From an uncultured Mogibacterium sp. (GTDB lineage: Bacteria; Bacillota; Clostridia; Peptostreptococcales; Anaerovoracaceae): 61,371 nt of DNA. Shown here in pieces: positions 49,406 through 57,604 of the stretch. A model generated the notes under the pieces. It was not told the origin of the DNA. It was given only the letters and a program-made list of their open reading frames with translations, and did not search any database. A program made the translations under genes and the position numbers. Location: assembly GCF_938041965.1 (NCBI RefSeq), contig NZ_CALISE010000008.1:1-61371 (forward strand), read 5' to 3'. How positions within the stretch are numbered: the stretch's first letter is position 1; every line of letters starts with the position of its first letter.

Positions 49406-51076
49406 TTATGATAAGCCTATTATAGTTCCGTCGGACAGGATATCCATACCGTTTGCAGCCGGCACCTTAGGGAGCCCTGGCATTGTCATTATTGAACCAG
49501 TAAGCGCTACGATAAACCCTGCTCCTGCTGATACTCTCAGTTCTCTAACAGTGATGGTAAATCCTGTTGGTGCACCTAGCAGCGTTGCATCGTCGGAGAA
49601 TGAATACTGAGTCTTTGCAACGCAGATTGGTAGCTTGTCATATCCTAGCTTTGTGAGCTCCTTAATCTGCTTTTTAGCTGCTGGTGTGAAATCAACTCCA
49701 TCTGCGCGGTAAATTTCCTTCGCTATCTTTTCCATCTTCTCCTCAATTGATAAATCGAGATCATATAATGGCTTAAAGTCCGCCTTACCCTCTTCACAGA
49801 TCCTAATTACTTCTTCAGCGAGATCCATTCCACCTTCAGCGCCCTTTGCGAAGACTTCAGACAGAACAACCTTTACCCCATACTCCTCACAGATCTTATC
49901 GAGAAGCTCTAGTTCAGCTTCTGTATCAGTTGGGAATCTATTGATTGCTACTACTGATGGCACTCCGAACTTTGCTACGTTCTCTATGTGTCTTATGAGG
50001 TTAGAAGAACCAGCTCTCAGGGCATCTAAATTTTCTTCAGCGAGATTATCCTTAGCCACGCCACCGTTCATCTTGAGAGCACGCACTGTAGCCACTATTA
50101 CTACACAGTCAGGCTTTAACCCAGCGTATCTGCACTTGATATCAAAGAACTTTTCTGCACCTAGATCTGCTCCAAATCCAGCTTCAGTGATCACATAGTC
50201 ACCGAGTTTTAGCGCAGTCTTCGTTGCTACTACAGAGTTGCAGCCATGAGCGATATTTGCAAACGGTCCACCGTGAATGAATGCCGGTGTGTTATCTAGC
50301 GTCTGAACCAGGTTAGGCTTAATGGCATCTTTGAGTAGTAGTGCCATAGAACCTGTAGCTTCTAAGTCACCAGCCGTAACAGCTTCTCCTTCGTAGTTGT
50401 AAGCAACAACCATCTTTGACAATCTTTCCTTAAGATCATCAAGATCAGTAGCAAGGCAAAGTATGGCCATGATTTCAGAAGCCACCGTGATATCAAATCC
50501 GTTCTCACGTGTTACGCCATCACCCTTACCTCCAAGCCCGATAACGATATTACGAAGAGCACGATCGTTCATGTCAACAACGCGCTTCCATACAATTCTC
50601 TTCGTAACTATTCCGAGCTTATTGCCTTGGTGAATATGATTATCAAGTAACGCTGCAAGCAGACTGTGAGCGGATGTAATGGCATGGAAGTCACCTGTAA
50701 AATGCAGATTGATATCATCCATAGGAACTACCTGAGAATAACCGCCTCCTGCTGCGCCTCCCTTAACTCCGAAGCAAGGTCCTAATGAAGGCTCGCGAAG
50801 AGTTGTAACCGTCTTTTTACCAAGCCTGCTAAGTGCCATAGAAAGCCCCACGTTAGTGGTCGTCTTTCCTTCTCCTGCCGGAGTAGGATTTATAGCTGTA
50901 ACTAGCACTAGTTTGCCATCTTCCCTATTCATGTTCTCCTTAATATAAGAATATGAAAGCTTAGCTTTGTATTTTCCATATTGCTCAAGTTCATCGCTCG
51001 GGATATCGAGCACTTTTGCAACTTCTGTGATTGGAAGCATTTTCGCTTCCTGAGCAATTTCAACATCTTTCTTCAT
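49406..51076 (-). CDS. fhs: Formate-tetrahydrofolate ligase
   Basis: Makes 10-formyl-THF from formate, ATP and THF; 556 aa, usual length. The ATP-binding TPAGEGKTTTNVGLSMAL lies at about 65-82 and the conserved GGAAGGGYSQVVPMDDINLHFTGD block at about 105-128. The C-terminal folate region ends in GSIMTMPGLPKVPAANG, which is diagnostic. The ATG at 51076 follows GGAGG by six bases; the upstream extension to 51100 lacks a site. It stands alone, without the acetyl-CoA pathway genes nearby, so it more likely serves one-carbon and purine metabolism than acetogenesis. Confidence 0.96.
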   Translation of the reverse strand: MKKDVEIAQEAKMLPITEVAKVLDIPSDELEQYGKYKAKLSYSYIKENMNREDGKLVLVTAINPTPAGEGKTTTNVGLSMALSRLGKKTVTTLREPSLGPCFGVKGGAAGGGYSQVVPMDDINLHFTGDFHAITSAHSLLAALLDNHIHQGNKLGIVTKRIVWKRVVDMNDRALRNIVIGLGGKGDGVTRENGFDITVASEIMAILCLATDLDDLKERLSKMVVAYNYEGEAVTAGDLEATGSMALLLKDAIKPNLVQTLDNTPAFIHGGPFANIAHGCNSVVATKTALKLGDYVITEAGFGADLGAEKFFDIKCRYAGLKPDCVVIVATVRALKMNGGVAKDNLAEENLDALRAGSSNLIRHIENVAKFGVPSVVAINRFPTDTEAELELLDKICEEYGVKVVLSEVFAKGAEGGMDLAEEVIRICEEGKADFKPLYDLDLSIEEKMEKIAKEIYRADGVDFTPAAKKQIKELTKLGYDKLPICVAKTQYSFSDDATLLGAPTGFTITVRELRVSAGAGFIVALTGSIMTMPGLPKVPAANGMDILSDGTIIGLS

Positions 51077-51276
51077 AACATTCCTCCACAAATATAACAA
51101 TATGTGTCAAAAGCAAATATCTAAATATATAGACATATGGTCATTATACTTCATGTTCATATTCCCATACAACATTATTAGGTGCGATTATATTATTTAA
51201 TGATTTTATCGCTTATAAACATATTTTTTATAAATAATTTGTTGTGGGCACTCATTTCTAATTCGATTTTCTATAT

Positions 51277-51305
51277 AAAAAAGCAACCGGATTGTCTCCG
51301 ATTGC
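51277..51305 (-). terminator. Terminator of the YheO-type regulator gene
   Basis: Minus-strand GCAATCGGA pairs with TCCGGTTGC (one T-G pair) and runs into six T residues, 75 bases after the stop. Confidence 0.75.
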
Positions 51306-51379
51306 CCAAATCTTATTCATGAAATTCTAAATAATTAAAAGTGCATATATCACTTAATTACAAAGTGCATGATGCCAAA

Positions 51380-52063
51380 TTATCTTAGCTTGAGTTCGTT
51401 ATATGGTTCGCGGCCTTCTTCATCCCTTATCTCACGCAAGTAATTATAAAGAGTTGCTTGAGATATAGATAAAGTTTCGCAGATAAACGGAACAGCTTCC
51501 TTTACAGAGAATAAGCCCTGAAACTTGAATTTAGTCAATAGCTTAATCTTACCTTCCTTAGTATTAATTTGGTTAGGATCAAACTGTTTTATCGACTTAA
51601 TTATAGTATCCTTCATCACATTCTGAATATAATCTTCGTCATTTATAGAATATACCGAATCATCCGCAGTTGGCTCCTCAACATCATGAATCTTAATAGA
51701 TTCGCTAAGGTAGTTGATAATATCCTGAACTTTTGATGGATCCTGATTTATACAAATCATAGCAGCGGGATTGTTTTCTTCATCCATAAACATGAAGTGA
51801 GATGCGCGAAGCTTCTTGCCATGTGCTGACTTGCTCGCATAACCGATGAGGTGTCCCTCGCCATCGGCTAGGTTATTGATAACATCATATACACCAGGGT
51901 TAATCCTATAGCTTCTCTCTCTACCGGTGATATTGTTGTTATGCATGAACACTATTTCTCTTTTAGTAAGATCATGGAGTACAACTTCTGTATCGCTACC
52001 CATAAGCTTAGCGATTCCAGCAGCAACCTGTGCTAATATATCTAAACGTTCTTCCTGAGTCAT
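51380..52063 (-). CDS. YheO-like PAS/helix-turn-helix regulator
   Basis: Transcription regulator of 227 aa. A YheO-type PAS_6 domain fills about 1-115 (VVLHDLTKREIVFMHNNNITGRE, then ASHFMFMDEENNPAAMICIN). The C-terminal helix-turn-helix (about 180-225: GLFSVKEAVPFICETLSISQATLYNYLREIR) is of the HTH_22 type. The family often controls amino-acid catabolism in anaerobes. A GTG at 52075 overlaps the YitT stop (GTGA) but is only a base or so from GAGGA, so the ATG at 52063 is preferred. It is co-transcribed after the YitT gene. Confidence 0.85.
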   Translation of the reverse strand: MTQEERLDILAQVAAGIAKLMGSDTEVVLHDLTKREIVFMHNNNITGRERSYRINPGVYDVINNLADGEGHLIGYASKSAHGKKLRASHFMFMDEENNPAAMICINQDPSKVQDIINYLSESIKIHDVEEPTADDSVYSINDEDYIQNVMKDTIIKSIKQFDPNQINTKEGKIKLLTKFKFQGLFSVKEAVPFICETLSISQATLYNYLREIRDEEGREPYNELKLR

Positions 52064-52071
52064 ATCTTGTT

Positions 52072-52989
52072 TCACTCCTCTTTTTGCGTAAGATCAATTC
52101 CTTGACGACGCTCTGCAACCTTAGGCACGTAATCCTCATCACTAAACCATGTAGTAAATCCATTTCCATTTACTTCACTAACATTAGTTATAGTGATAAA
52201 TGCATTTTCGTCTATTGCGAGAGCTGCCTGCTTTACTTTATTGAGATTTCTACTACCAACTACGCAGTATACCAAGTCCTGTTCAGACTGTAGATACCCA
52301 CCTGTTGCATGCATGATTGTCGTACCAAACCCTAGCTGTAGTATCTTCTCGTTGATTTCTTTGATTTTCTTTGTAAAAATCATTAGCTGTACACCACCTT
52401 GACCAAGTAGTATCATCTTGTTCATGCACACGCTATAAATCAGCGCGTACAGAATTCCTAGGATTACTCCGTTGGTCTTTGTTACCGGAATCTGCATCAT
52501 GAAGATTACAAAGTCAATGGCATACATAATCGGTGCAACTTTAACACCAAATTTTCTATTTAGAATCAGTGGTGGCACGTCTATTCCACCTGTTGATCCA
52601 CCAACCCTTAGGATTAGCCCAAGCCCTATTCCATCGATAACGCCAGCACAGATAGCTGCTAGAAGCGGATCATCTACAAGATGCTGAAGCATCGTCGCCT
52701 TCTGAAATATTCCCAAAAATACTGGAAATAATACTGTTCCTAGTACGATAGACGCTGCAAACTTTTTGCCAAGAGCCCATGTTCCAATTACAAAAAGTAT
52801 GACGTTAATCACAAGAACCGTTCCTGACACGCTAAGACCAAAATAATGATTGGTCATGCGGCCAACACCTGCTAAGCCTGAAACTACCATCCCATATGGT
52901 AAAGCAAAACAAGCAATAGCAAAGGCGCTTAATGCATTTCCGACAACCATTTGAAGTACTTCTAGTCCCACCTTGGAAGCATTTCTCAT
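52072..52989 (-). CDS. YitT family membrane protein (DUF2179)
   Basis: Membrane protein of 305 aa with five N-terminal helices (about 15-40, 60-80, 85-105, 115-130 and 160-185) and a cytoplasmic C-terminal DUF2179 domain (about 225-300: MHATGGYLQSEQDLVYCVVGSRNLNKVKQ-like region). GLILRVGGSTGGIDVPPLIL at about 135-155 is the conserved family motif. The ATG at 52989 follows AAGGTGG; the longer frame starts at a TTG without a site. Transport has been proposed for the family but the substrate is unknown. It overlaps or abuts the YheO-type regulator, which suggests a sensor-transport pair. Confidence 0.85.
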   Translation of the reverse strand: MRNASKVGLEVLQMVVGNALSAFAIACFALPYGMVVSGLAGVGRMTNHYFGLSVSGTVLVINVILFVIGTWALGKKFAASIVLGTVLFPVFLGIFQKATMLQHLVDDPLLAAICAGVIDGIGLGLILRVGGSTGGIDVPPLILNRKFGVKVAPIMYAIDFVIFMMQIPVTKTNGVILGILYALIYSVCMNKMILLGQGGVQLMIFTKKIKEINEKILQLGFGTTIMHATGGYLQSEQDLVYCVVGSRNLNKVKQAALAIDENAFITITNVSEVNGNGFTTWFSDEDYVPKVAERRQGIDLTQKEE

Positions 52990-53309
52990 AATCCACCTTG
53001 TCGAGCACCCATAGGTCACTCGCAACCCTTTCTTTAGTCTAAAACTCGCCAAAACTTAAAGCATAATCTTTGTAAATAGTCTAAAAAAATAACTACGTAC
53101 AACAAAATAATATATCATCAGATAGCGGAAATTGTCAAGATTTCAAGGAATATTCTAGGTGAAATTTTTATTATATTTGTATTCTTATTGTCAACTTGTT
53201 ACCCTTTTATCAACCTCCTAGGTAGTTAAATATTTGGAACAATATCGCGTCTGTGATAATATAGATTATATTATTTACGTTTTGATTTGGTTTCATAAGG
53301 AGGCCTTCG

Positions 53310-54527
53310 ATGAAAGCACATGAAAGATTATTAAAATACGTTTCATATCGTACCCCAAGTGACGAGAACAGCGAAACATCCCCTTCAAGCCAGTGCCAAT
53401 TTTCACTGGCACACGCATTAGTTGAGGAGCTCAAAGAACTAGGTGTTGAAGATGCGGCATGTGATGAATATTGTTACGTGTACGGGCACATACAAGCTAC
53501 CCCAGGAAAAGAACATGTAACAGCGATTGGTTTTTGCTCACATATGGATACAGTGAGCGACTATTGTGATCACGATGCAAATCCACAGATTATAGAGAAT
53601 TACGATGGAGGAGTGATTAAACTCGGCGACAGCGGACTAGTCCTTGACCCGGAGGTTTTCCCTCATCTTAAGGACCTCAAAGGACGCACCTTGATAACTA
53701 CAGACGGAACGACGGTGCTCGGTGCTGATGATAAAGCTGGAATTGCCGAGATTATGACCGTAGTTGAACACATAAACGAATTCGAACATGGTCCTATCTC
53801 AATAGCATTTACGCCTGATGAGGAAATTGGCAGAGGTACCGCACACTTCGATGTTGCAAGATTTGATGCAAAATACGGATATACGCTAGACGGTTCAACT
53901 GAGGGTGAAGTTCAATATGAAACCTTCAATGCTGCTACGGCAAAGATTTATGTAAAAGGTGAAAATGTTCATCCTGGTTCAGCGAAGGACGTTATGATTA
54001 ATGCTTCACTCGTTGCAATGGAATTCGATTCCCTACTTCCTGCAGCTGAACGTCCTGAGAGAACCGAAGATCATGAAGGCTTCTATCACCTAATATCGGT
54101 GAACGGAACTGTAAGCGATGCGAATATGACGTATATCATCAGAGATCATGATGCATCTAAGTTCACAAACAGGCAGGATACAATGAAAATGGCCGAAAAG
54201 TTTCTTAACGAGAAATACGGAGATGGAACTGTAAGACTCGAGATTAAGGAACAGTATAGAAATATGGCTGAAGTTCTTGAAAAGTGCCCAGATGCTATTG
54301 AAAACGCCAAGAACGCTTGTAAAGCAGCGGGTGTTGAGCCGCTAGTTATTCCAGTAAGAGGCGGCACAGATGGTGCTAACCTCAGCTTCATGGGTCTACC
54401 TTGTCCAAACCTCGGTACTGGTGGACACGCATTCCACGGTCCTTATGAGCATATAACTGTAGAGGGCATGGAGACCGGTGTGGAGGTTATAAAGGCTCTC
54501 ATAAATGAATTTGTAAAGGAAGCATAA
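53310..54527 (+). CDS. pepT: Peptidase T (tripeptidase)
   Basis: Zinc tripeptidase of the M20B family; 405 aa, the normal length. The metal ligands are visible in GFCSHMDTVSDY (His and Asp, about 75-86), the bridging GADDKAGIAE (Asp, about 140), the catalytic FTPDEEIGRG (Glu pair, about 172-181) and GGTDGANLSFMGLPCPNLGTGGHAFHGPYEH (C-terminal His, about 351-381). HPGSAKDVMINA at about 220 is the family dimer-domain motif. Start ATG follows AAGGAGG. It is a single gene followed by a bidirectional terminator, and cytoplasmic, finishing digestion of imported peptides. Confidence 0.95.
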   Translation: MKAHERLLKYVSYRTPSDENSETSPSSQCQFSLAHALVEELKELGVEDAACDEYCYVYGHIQATPGKEHVTAIGFCSHMDTVSDYCDHDANPQIIENYDGGVIKLGDSGLVLDPEVFPHLKDLKGRTLITTDGTTVLGADDKAGIAEIMTVVEHINEFEHGPISIAFTPDEEIGRGTAHFDVARFDAKYGYTLDGSTEGEVQYETFNAATAKIYVKGENVHPGSAKDVMINASLVAMEFDSLLPAAERPERTEDHEGFYHLISVNGTVSDANMTYIIRDHDASKFTNRQDTMKMAEKFLNEKYGDGTVRLEIKEQYRNMAEVLEKCPDAIENAKNACKAAGVEPLVIPVRGGTDGANLSFMGLPCPNLGTGGHAFHGPYEHITVEGMETGVEVIKALINEFVKEA

Positions 54528-54561
54528 ATCTGATTGATTCAGATACTGTGCTTGTATTAGA

Positions 54562-54626
54562 AAAAGCGGTTAGGATTGATATGACACTAGTTTAAGAGCG
54601 CATATCGAGTTTACCTAACCGCTTTT
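54562..54626. terminator. Bidirectional terminator between pepT and cls
   Basis: AAAAGCGGTTAGG (54562-54574) and CCTAACCGCTTTT (54614-54626) are perfect 13-bp inverted repeats around a 39-base loop, giving T-runs in both directions. Confidence 0.75.
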
Positions 54627-54643
54627 AATTGCATCTAAACATT

Positions 54644-56215
54644 CTACATCAGTACAGCGAAGAGCCTCAGAATTTGTCTAAATATATTTAAAGATTTCTT
54701 TCCATCTACATATCTATCTGTCACTTCTACACATTTTGTAAGAGTTTCATCAAAATCTGCCTTTATATCATAGACAGCCCCGCAGTTATACATCAATACA
54801 CCATTTTCAAAGTGGTGAAAGAAGCTTCTGTAATCGAGATTAATAGTTCCACAGGTAGCTATCTCATCATCAGCGACGCATTGTTTTGCATGGCAGAAGC
54901 CCGGAGTATACTCATAAATCCTAACCCCGTCTCTTACAAGCCTCGAATAATACGACCTTGTCACAGCATATGTAGCGCGTTTATCTGGAATTCCTGGCGT
55001 AATTAGTCTTACATCAACCCCTCTCGACGCAGCAAGTGTCAACGCCTTATTCATCTCATCTGTGATAATGAGATAAGGAGTCATAAACCACACATACTCA
55101 TCGGCGTTGTTTATAATATTGAGATAGACGTTTTCTCCAACATGCTCATGATCAAGCGGGGTATCCCCATAAGGCTGAATAAAACAGCCTTCCTCCTGGC
55201 TCTCCAGTTTAACATCCGGCATGTATTTTAAGTAGCTCACGTCTTTCGTATCGTGAGTCTTAGTTGCATTCCATATTTCCAGAAACATCATAGTTAAATT
55301 ATGCACAGCATTCCCTTCAATCCGCACACCGGAATCTTTCCAATCTCCATATGGTCTGGTTAACTTAAAATACTCGTTTGCAAGATTATATCCGCCTGTG
55401 AACCCAATCTTCCCGTCTACAACTGTAATCTTGCGGTGATCACGGTTGTTCAGAAAAACATTGGCAATCGGCACAACCGGATTGAATACCCTGCATTTAA
55501 TACCTAAATCATTAAGACGTTTTATAAAGCTACTATCGATAAATCCAACGCTTCCGACATCATCGTAGATGATTCGAACCTCAACACCTTCCGCTGCCTT
55601 TTCTGCTAGAATTTCCTTTATTCCAGCAAATGCCGCTGAATCTTCGATAGCGTGATATTCCATGAATATGAAATGTTCCGCCTTCCTCATGGCTTCTTTT
55701 TGGGCGGCAAGCGCTGCTCTAGCCTCTCCGTAGAACTCTATATTTGAATCGCTATAAGCGGGGAATAAGGCTTTATGAGAGATATATCTAAAAACATTAG
55801 CAACGCCTAGATCCCTATCGCCTATTTCTTCCAGGACCTCTTTGTCACCATTAAGTAGCGGAAACAATTCATTATCAACATTTAGAAATCTCATTCTCAT
55901 CTTTCGAGTCGATCCAGAAAGTCCAACCATAAAATATATTGTAACCCCTACGATTGGATTAAGCATTATGAGAACCACCCACGGCAGCTTAATAGATGCA
56001 CTCGCAGATTTTGTCGAGATGGCTATGACGATAGCCAAGGCGATGATTCGAAAAACTGTAGCTAGTATGGTGTATTTTTCATTTAAGCTACTTATGAGCA
56101 TAGCAATAAATAGCACTTCAGATGCGATAGCTATGACAGCTACCATCAAACGCCCAATGCTATTTTTGACTTGCTCCTTTTTCTCATATGTTGCAAATGT
56201 CTTTGAAACACTCAT
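54644..56215 (-). CDS. cls: Cardiolipin synthase
   Basis: Phospholipase D-superfamily enzyme of 523 aa that joins two phosphatidylglycerol molecules into cardiolipin. Two or three N-terminal membrane helices (about 20-45, 50-65 and 75-95) precede two HKD motifs: HRKITVVDGKIGFTGGYN at about 255-272 and HAKQCVADDEIATCGTINLD at about 437-456, the second with Gln after Lys as in several clostridial enzymes. Start ATG 56215 follows GGGGG by eight bases. It lies 20 bases after nrdG, so it may be read from the nrd transcript although the functions are unrelated. Confidence 0.9.
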   Translation of the reverse strand: MSVSKTFATYEKKEQVKNSIGRLMVAVIAIASEVLFIAMLISSLNEKYTILATVFRIIALAIVIAISTKSASASIKLPWVVLIMLNPIVGVTIYFMVGLSGSTRKMRMRFLNVDNELFPLLNGDKEVLEEIGDRDLGVANVFRYISHKALFPAYSDSNIEFYGEARAALAAQKEAMRKAEHFIFMEYHAIEDSAAFAGIKEILAEKAAEGVEVRIIYDDVGSVGFIDSSFIKRLNDLGIKCRVFNPVVPIANVFLNNRDHRKITVVDGKIGFTGGYNLANEYFKLTRPYGDWKDSGVRIEGNAVHNLTMMFLEIWNATKTHDTKDVSYLKYMPDVKLESQEEGCFIQPYGDTPLDHEHVGENVYLNIINNADEYVWFMTPYLIITDEMNKALTLAASRGVDVRLITPGIPDKRATYAVTRSYYSRLVRDGVRIYEYTPGFCHAKQCVADDEIATCGTINLDYRSFFHHFENGVLMYNCGAVYDIKADFDETLTKCVEVTDRYVDGKKSLNIFRQILRLFAVLM

Positions 56216-56235
56216 GCGGCTAGCCCCCTATGCGT

Positions 56236-56757
56236 TTATTCGTCCCAGAGCACAACCTTTCCTTCTTTTCTAGTCTTATTCATATCTATCAGCCTTTGAT
56301 TTTCTGATCCTCTAAATCTCAGCTGAATGTTCTTAAGCTCTTGTTCGAACCTCCCGTCGATTAGGACATCAATCATGTTAAGCATATCCATAGTCACTTC
56401 AGTGTGACAATGCGTTCCTTCTCTCATGAGATCTTCGAGCACAAATCCAGAAAATGACCAAATCGTTTTATCAGGATAACTCTCTTTCACACGTTTAAGA
56501 AACGGCACAAGTACAGCCTGATTTTCTGGTTCGAACGGCTCTCCCCCAAGAACTGTAAGACCTGTTATATAGTCAGGCTTAAGCGTCTCAATAATCCTAT
56601 CTTCAGTCTCCTTGGTGAATTCTTGTCCGTAATTAAAGTCCCATGTCTGTGGCTGAAAACAGCCAGGGCATCTATTTGTACAGCCTGACACGAACAGACT
56701 GACTCTTACACCAATTCCATTTGCTATATCACAATCTTTAATCTCTCCGTAATACAC
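56236..56757 (-). CDS. nrdG: Anaerobic ribonucleotide reductase activase
   Basis: Radical-SAM activating enzyme of 173 aa that installs the glycyl radical on NrdD. The cluster motif is SGCTNRCPGCFQPQTWDF at about 28-45, with CxxxCxxC Cys residues, and a glycine-rich VLGGEPFEPENQ SAM-binding loop follows at about 74-85. The start is a GTG (MYYGEIKD) with a weak purine-rich site. A YgjP-like protease gene separates it from nrdD, an unusual interruption. All three are on the same strand with short gaps, consistent with one transcript from the nrdD promoter. Confidence 0.93.
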   Translation of the reverse strand: MYYGEIKDCDIANGIGVRVSLFVSGCTNRCPGCFQPQTWDFNYGQEFTKETEDRIIETLKPDYITGLTVLGGEPFEPENQAVLVPFLKRVKESYPDKTIWSFSGFVLEDLMREGTHCHTEVTMDMLNMIDVLIDGRFEQELKNIQLRFRGSENQRLIDMNKTRKEGKVVLWDE

Positions 56758-56845
56758 TTTCTTACTCTCTCTTCATTTTGTTAATACAATTATATCGTAT
56801 AACTAGCATTATTATAAGCTTTAAAAATCATACTTTATACGGAAT

Positions 56846-57592
56846 CTACCACTTAGTCGGAAGTTTACAAAGACTCCGTCTTCTGTCCTTGTAATGCGGT
56901 TCAAATCGTCTTACAACATCCCAAAATGCCTCCGAATGATTTGCCTCAATAAAATGAGCTAACTCGTGCACCACTACATATCTCAGCTCCTCGTATGATG
57001 CAGTCACAAGTAGTAGATTTAGAGTTATCTTGCCTAGATCAGGACGGCAAGATCCCCATCTTGATTTCATCTGTCTAATAGTTACATGTGGAAACGGGAC
57101 CTGATAAACGCATCGAAACTCATCATACACATCATGTAAAGCGCTCATAAATACATCGCTTGCCTGCCTACTATACCACCGTTTAACTAACTCTATACGT
57201 GCAGAGACATTCGTTGGTTCTGGCATCTGGATGAAAAGGAAATCACCATCTATATAGACATTAACTCTCGGTCCTTGCGATAACTTCACCTCAAGTGGTC
57301 TGCCTAAGAAATAAGCTTTATCTCCGTCATCATACCTCGATCTATCGGCCTTGGCTGCCCTGATTCGTTCAAGTGCACTAATAATAAAAGAGCCCTTGCT
57401 GATCATGAATTCTTCAATCTCAGCTAAGGGCACTCTATGCGGTGCTGAGACGTATATCGAAGCATCAGGTCTGATTCGCAAGTTGATATTTCTCACATTC
57501 TTGCGTTCTAAGGTATAGGCTAGAGTTTCTCCATCTACATTTAGAGCGCGAACCTCACTACACTTCTTGCTTCTCAAATGTCGTCTCCTCAT
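56846..57592 (-). CDS. YgjP-like (DUF45) metallopeptidase domain protein
   Basis: 248-aa protein of the YgjP/DUF45 group, predicted zinc metallopeptidases. The motif HELAHFIEANHSEAFWDVVRRFEP at about 208-231 gives HExxH plus the third His, and QMKSRWGSCRPDLGKITLNLLL at about 170-191 is the family signature. It has no signal or membrane segment and is rich in Arg and Lys, so a nucleic-acid role is possible. The ATG at 57592 has only GAGAAA upstream, so the start is uncertain. It sits between nrdD (12 bases) and nrdG (88 bases). Confidence 0.8.
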   Translation of the reverse strand: MRRRHLRSKKCSEVRALNVDGETLAYTLERKNVRNINLRIRPDASIYVSAPHRVPLAEIEEFMISKGSFIISALERIRAAKADRSRYDDGDKAYFLGRPLEVKLSQGPRVNVYIDGDFLFIQMPEPTNVSARIELVKRWYSRQASDVFMSALHDVYDEFRCVYQVPFPHVTIRQMKSRWGSCRPDLGKITLNLLLVTASYEELRYVVVHELAHFIEANHSEAFWDVVRRFEPHYKDRRRSLCKLPTKW

Positions 57593-57604
57593 ATTAATTT
57601 TCTC

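Noticed and set aside
49356..49610. 84-codon plus-strand ORF at the fhs 3' end
   Set aside because: It is antisense to the conserved C-terminal folate motif of fhs.
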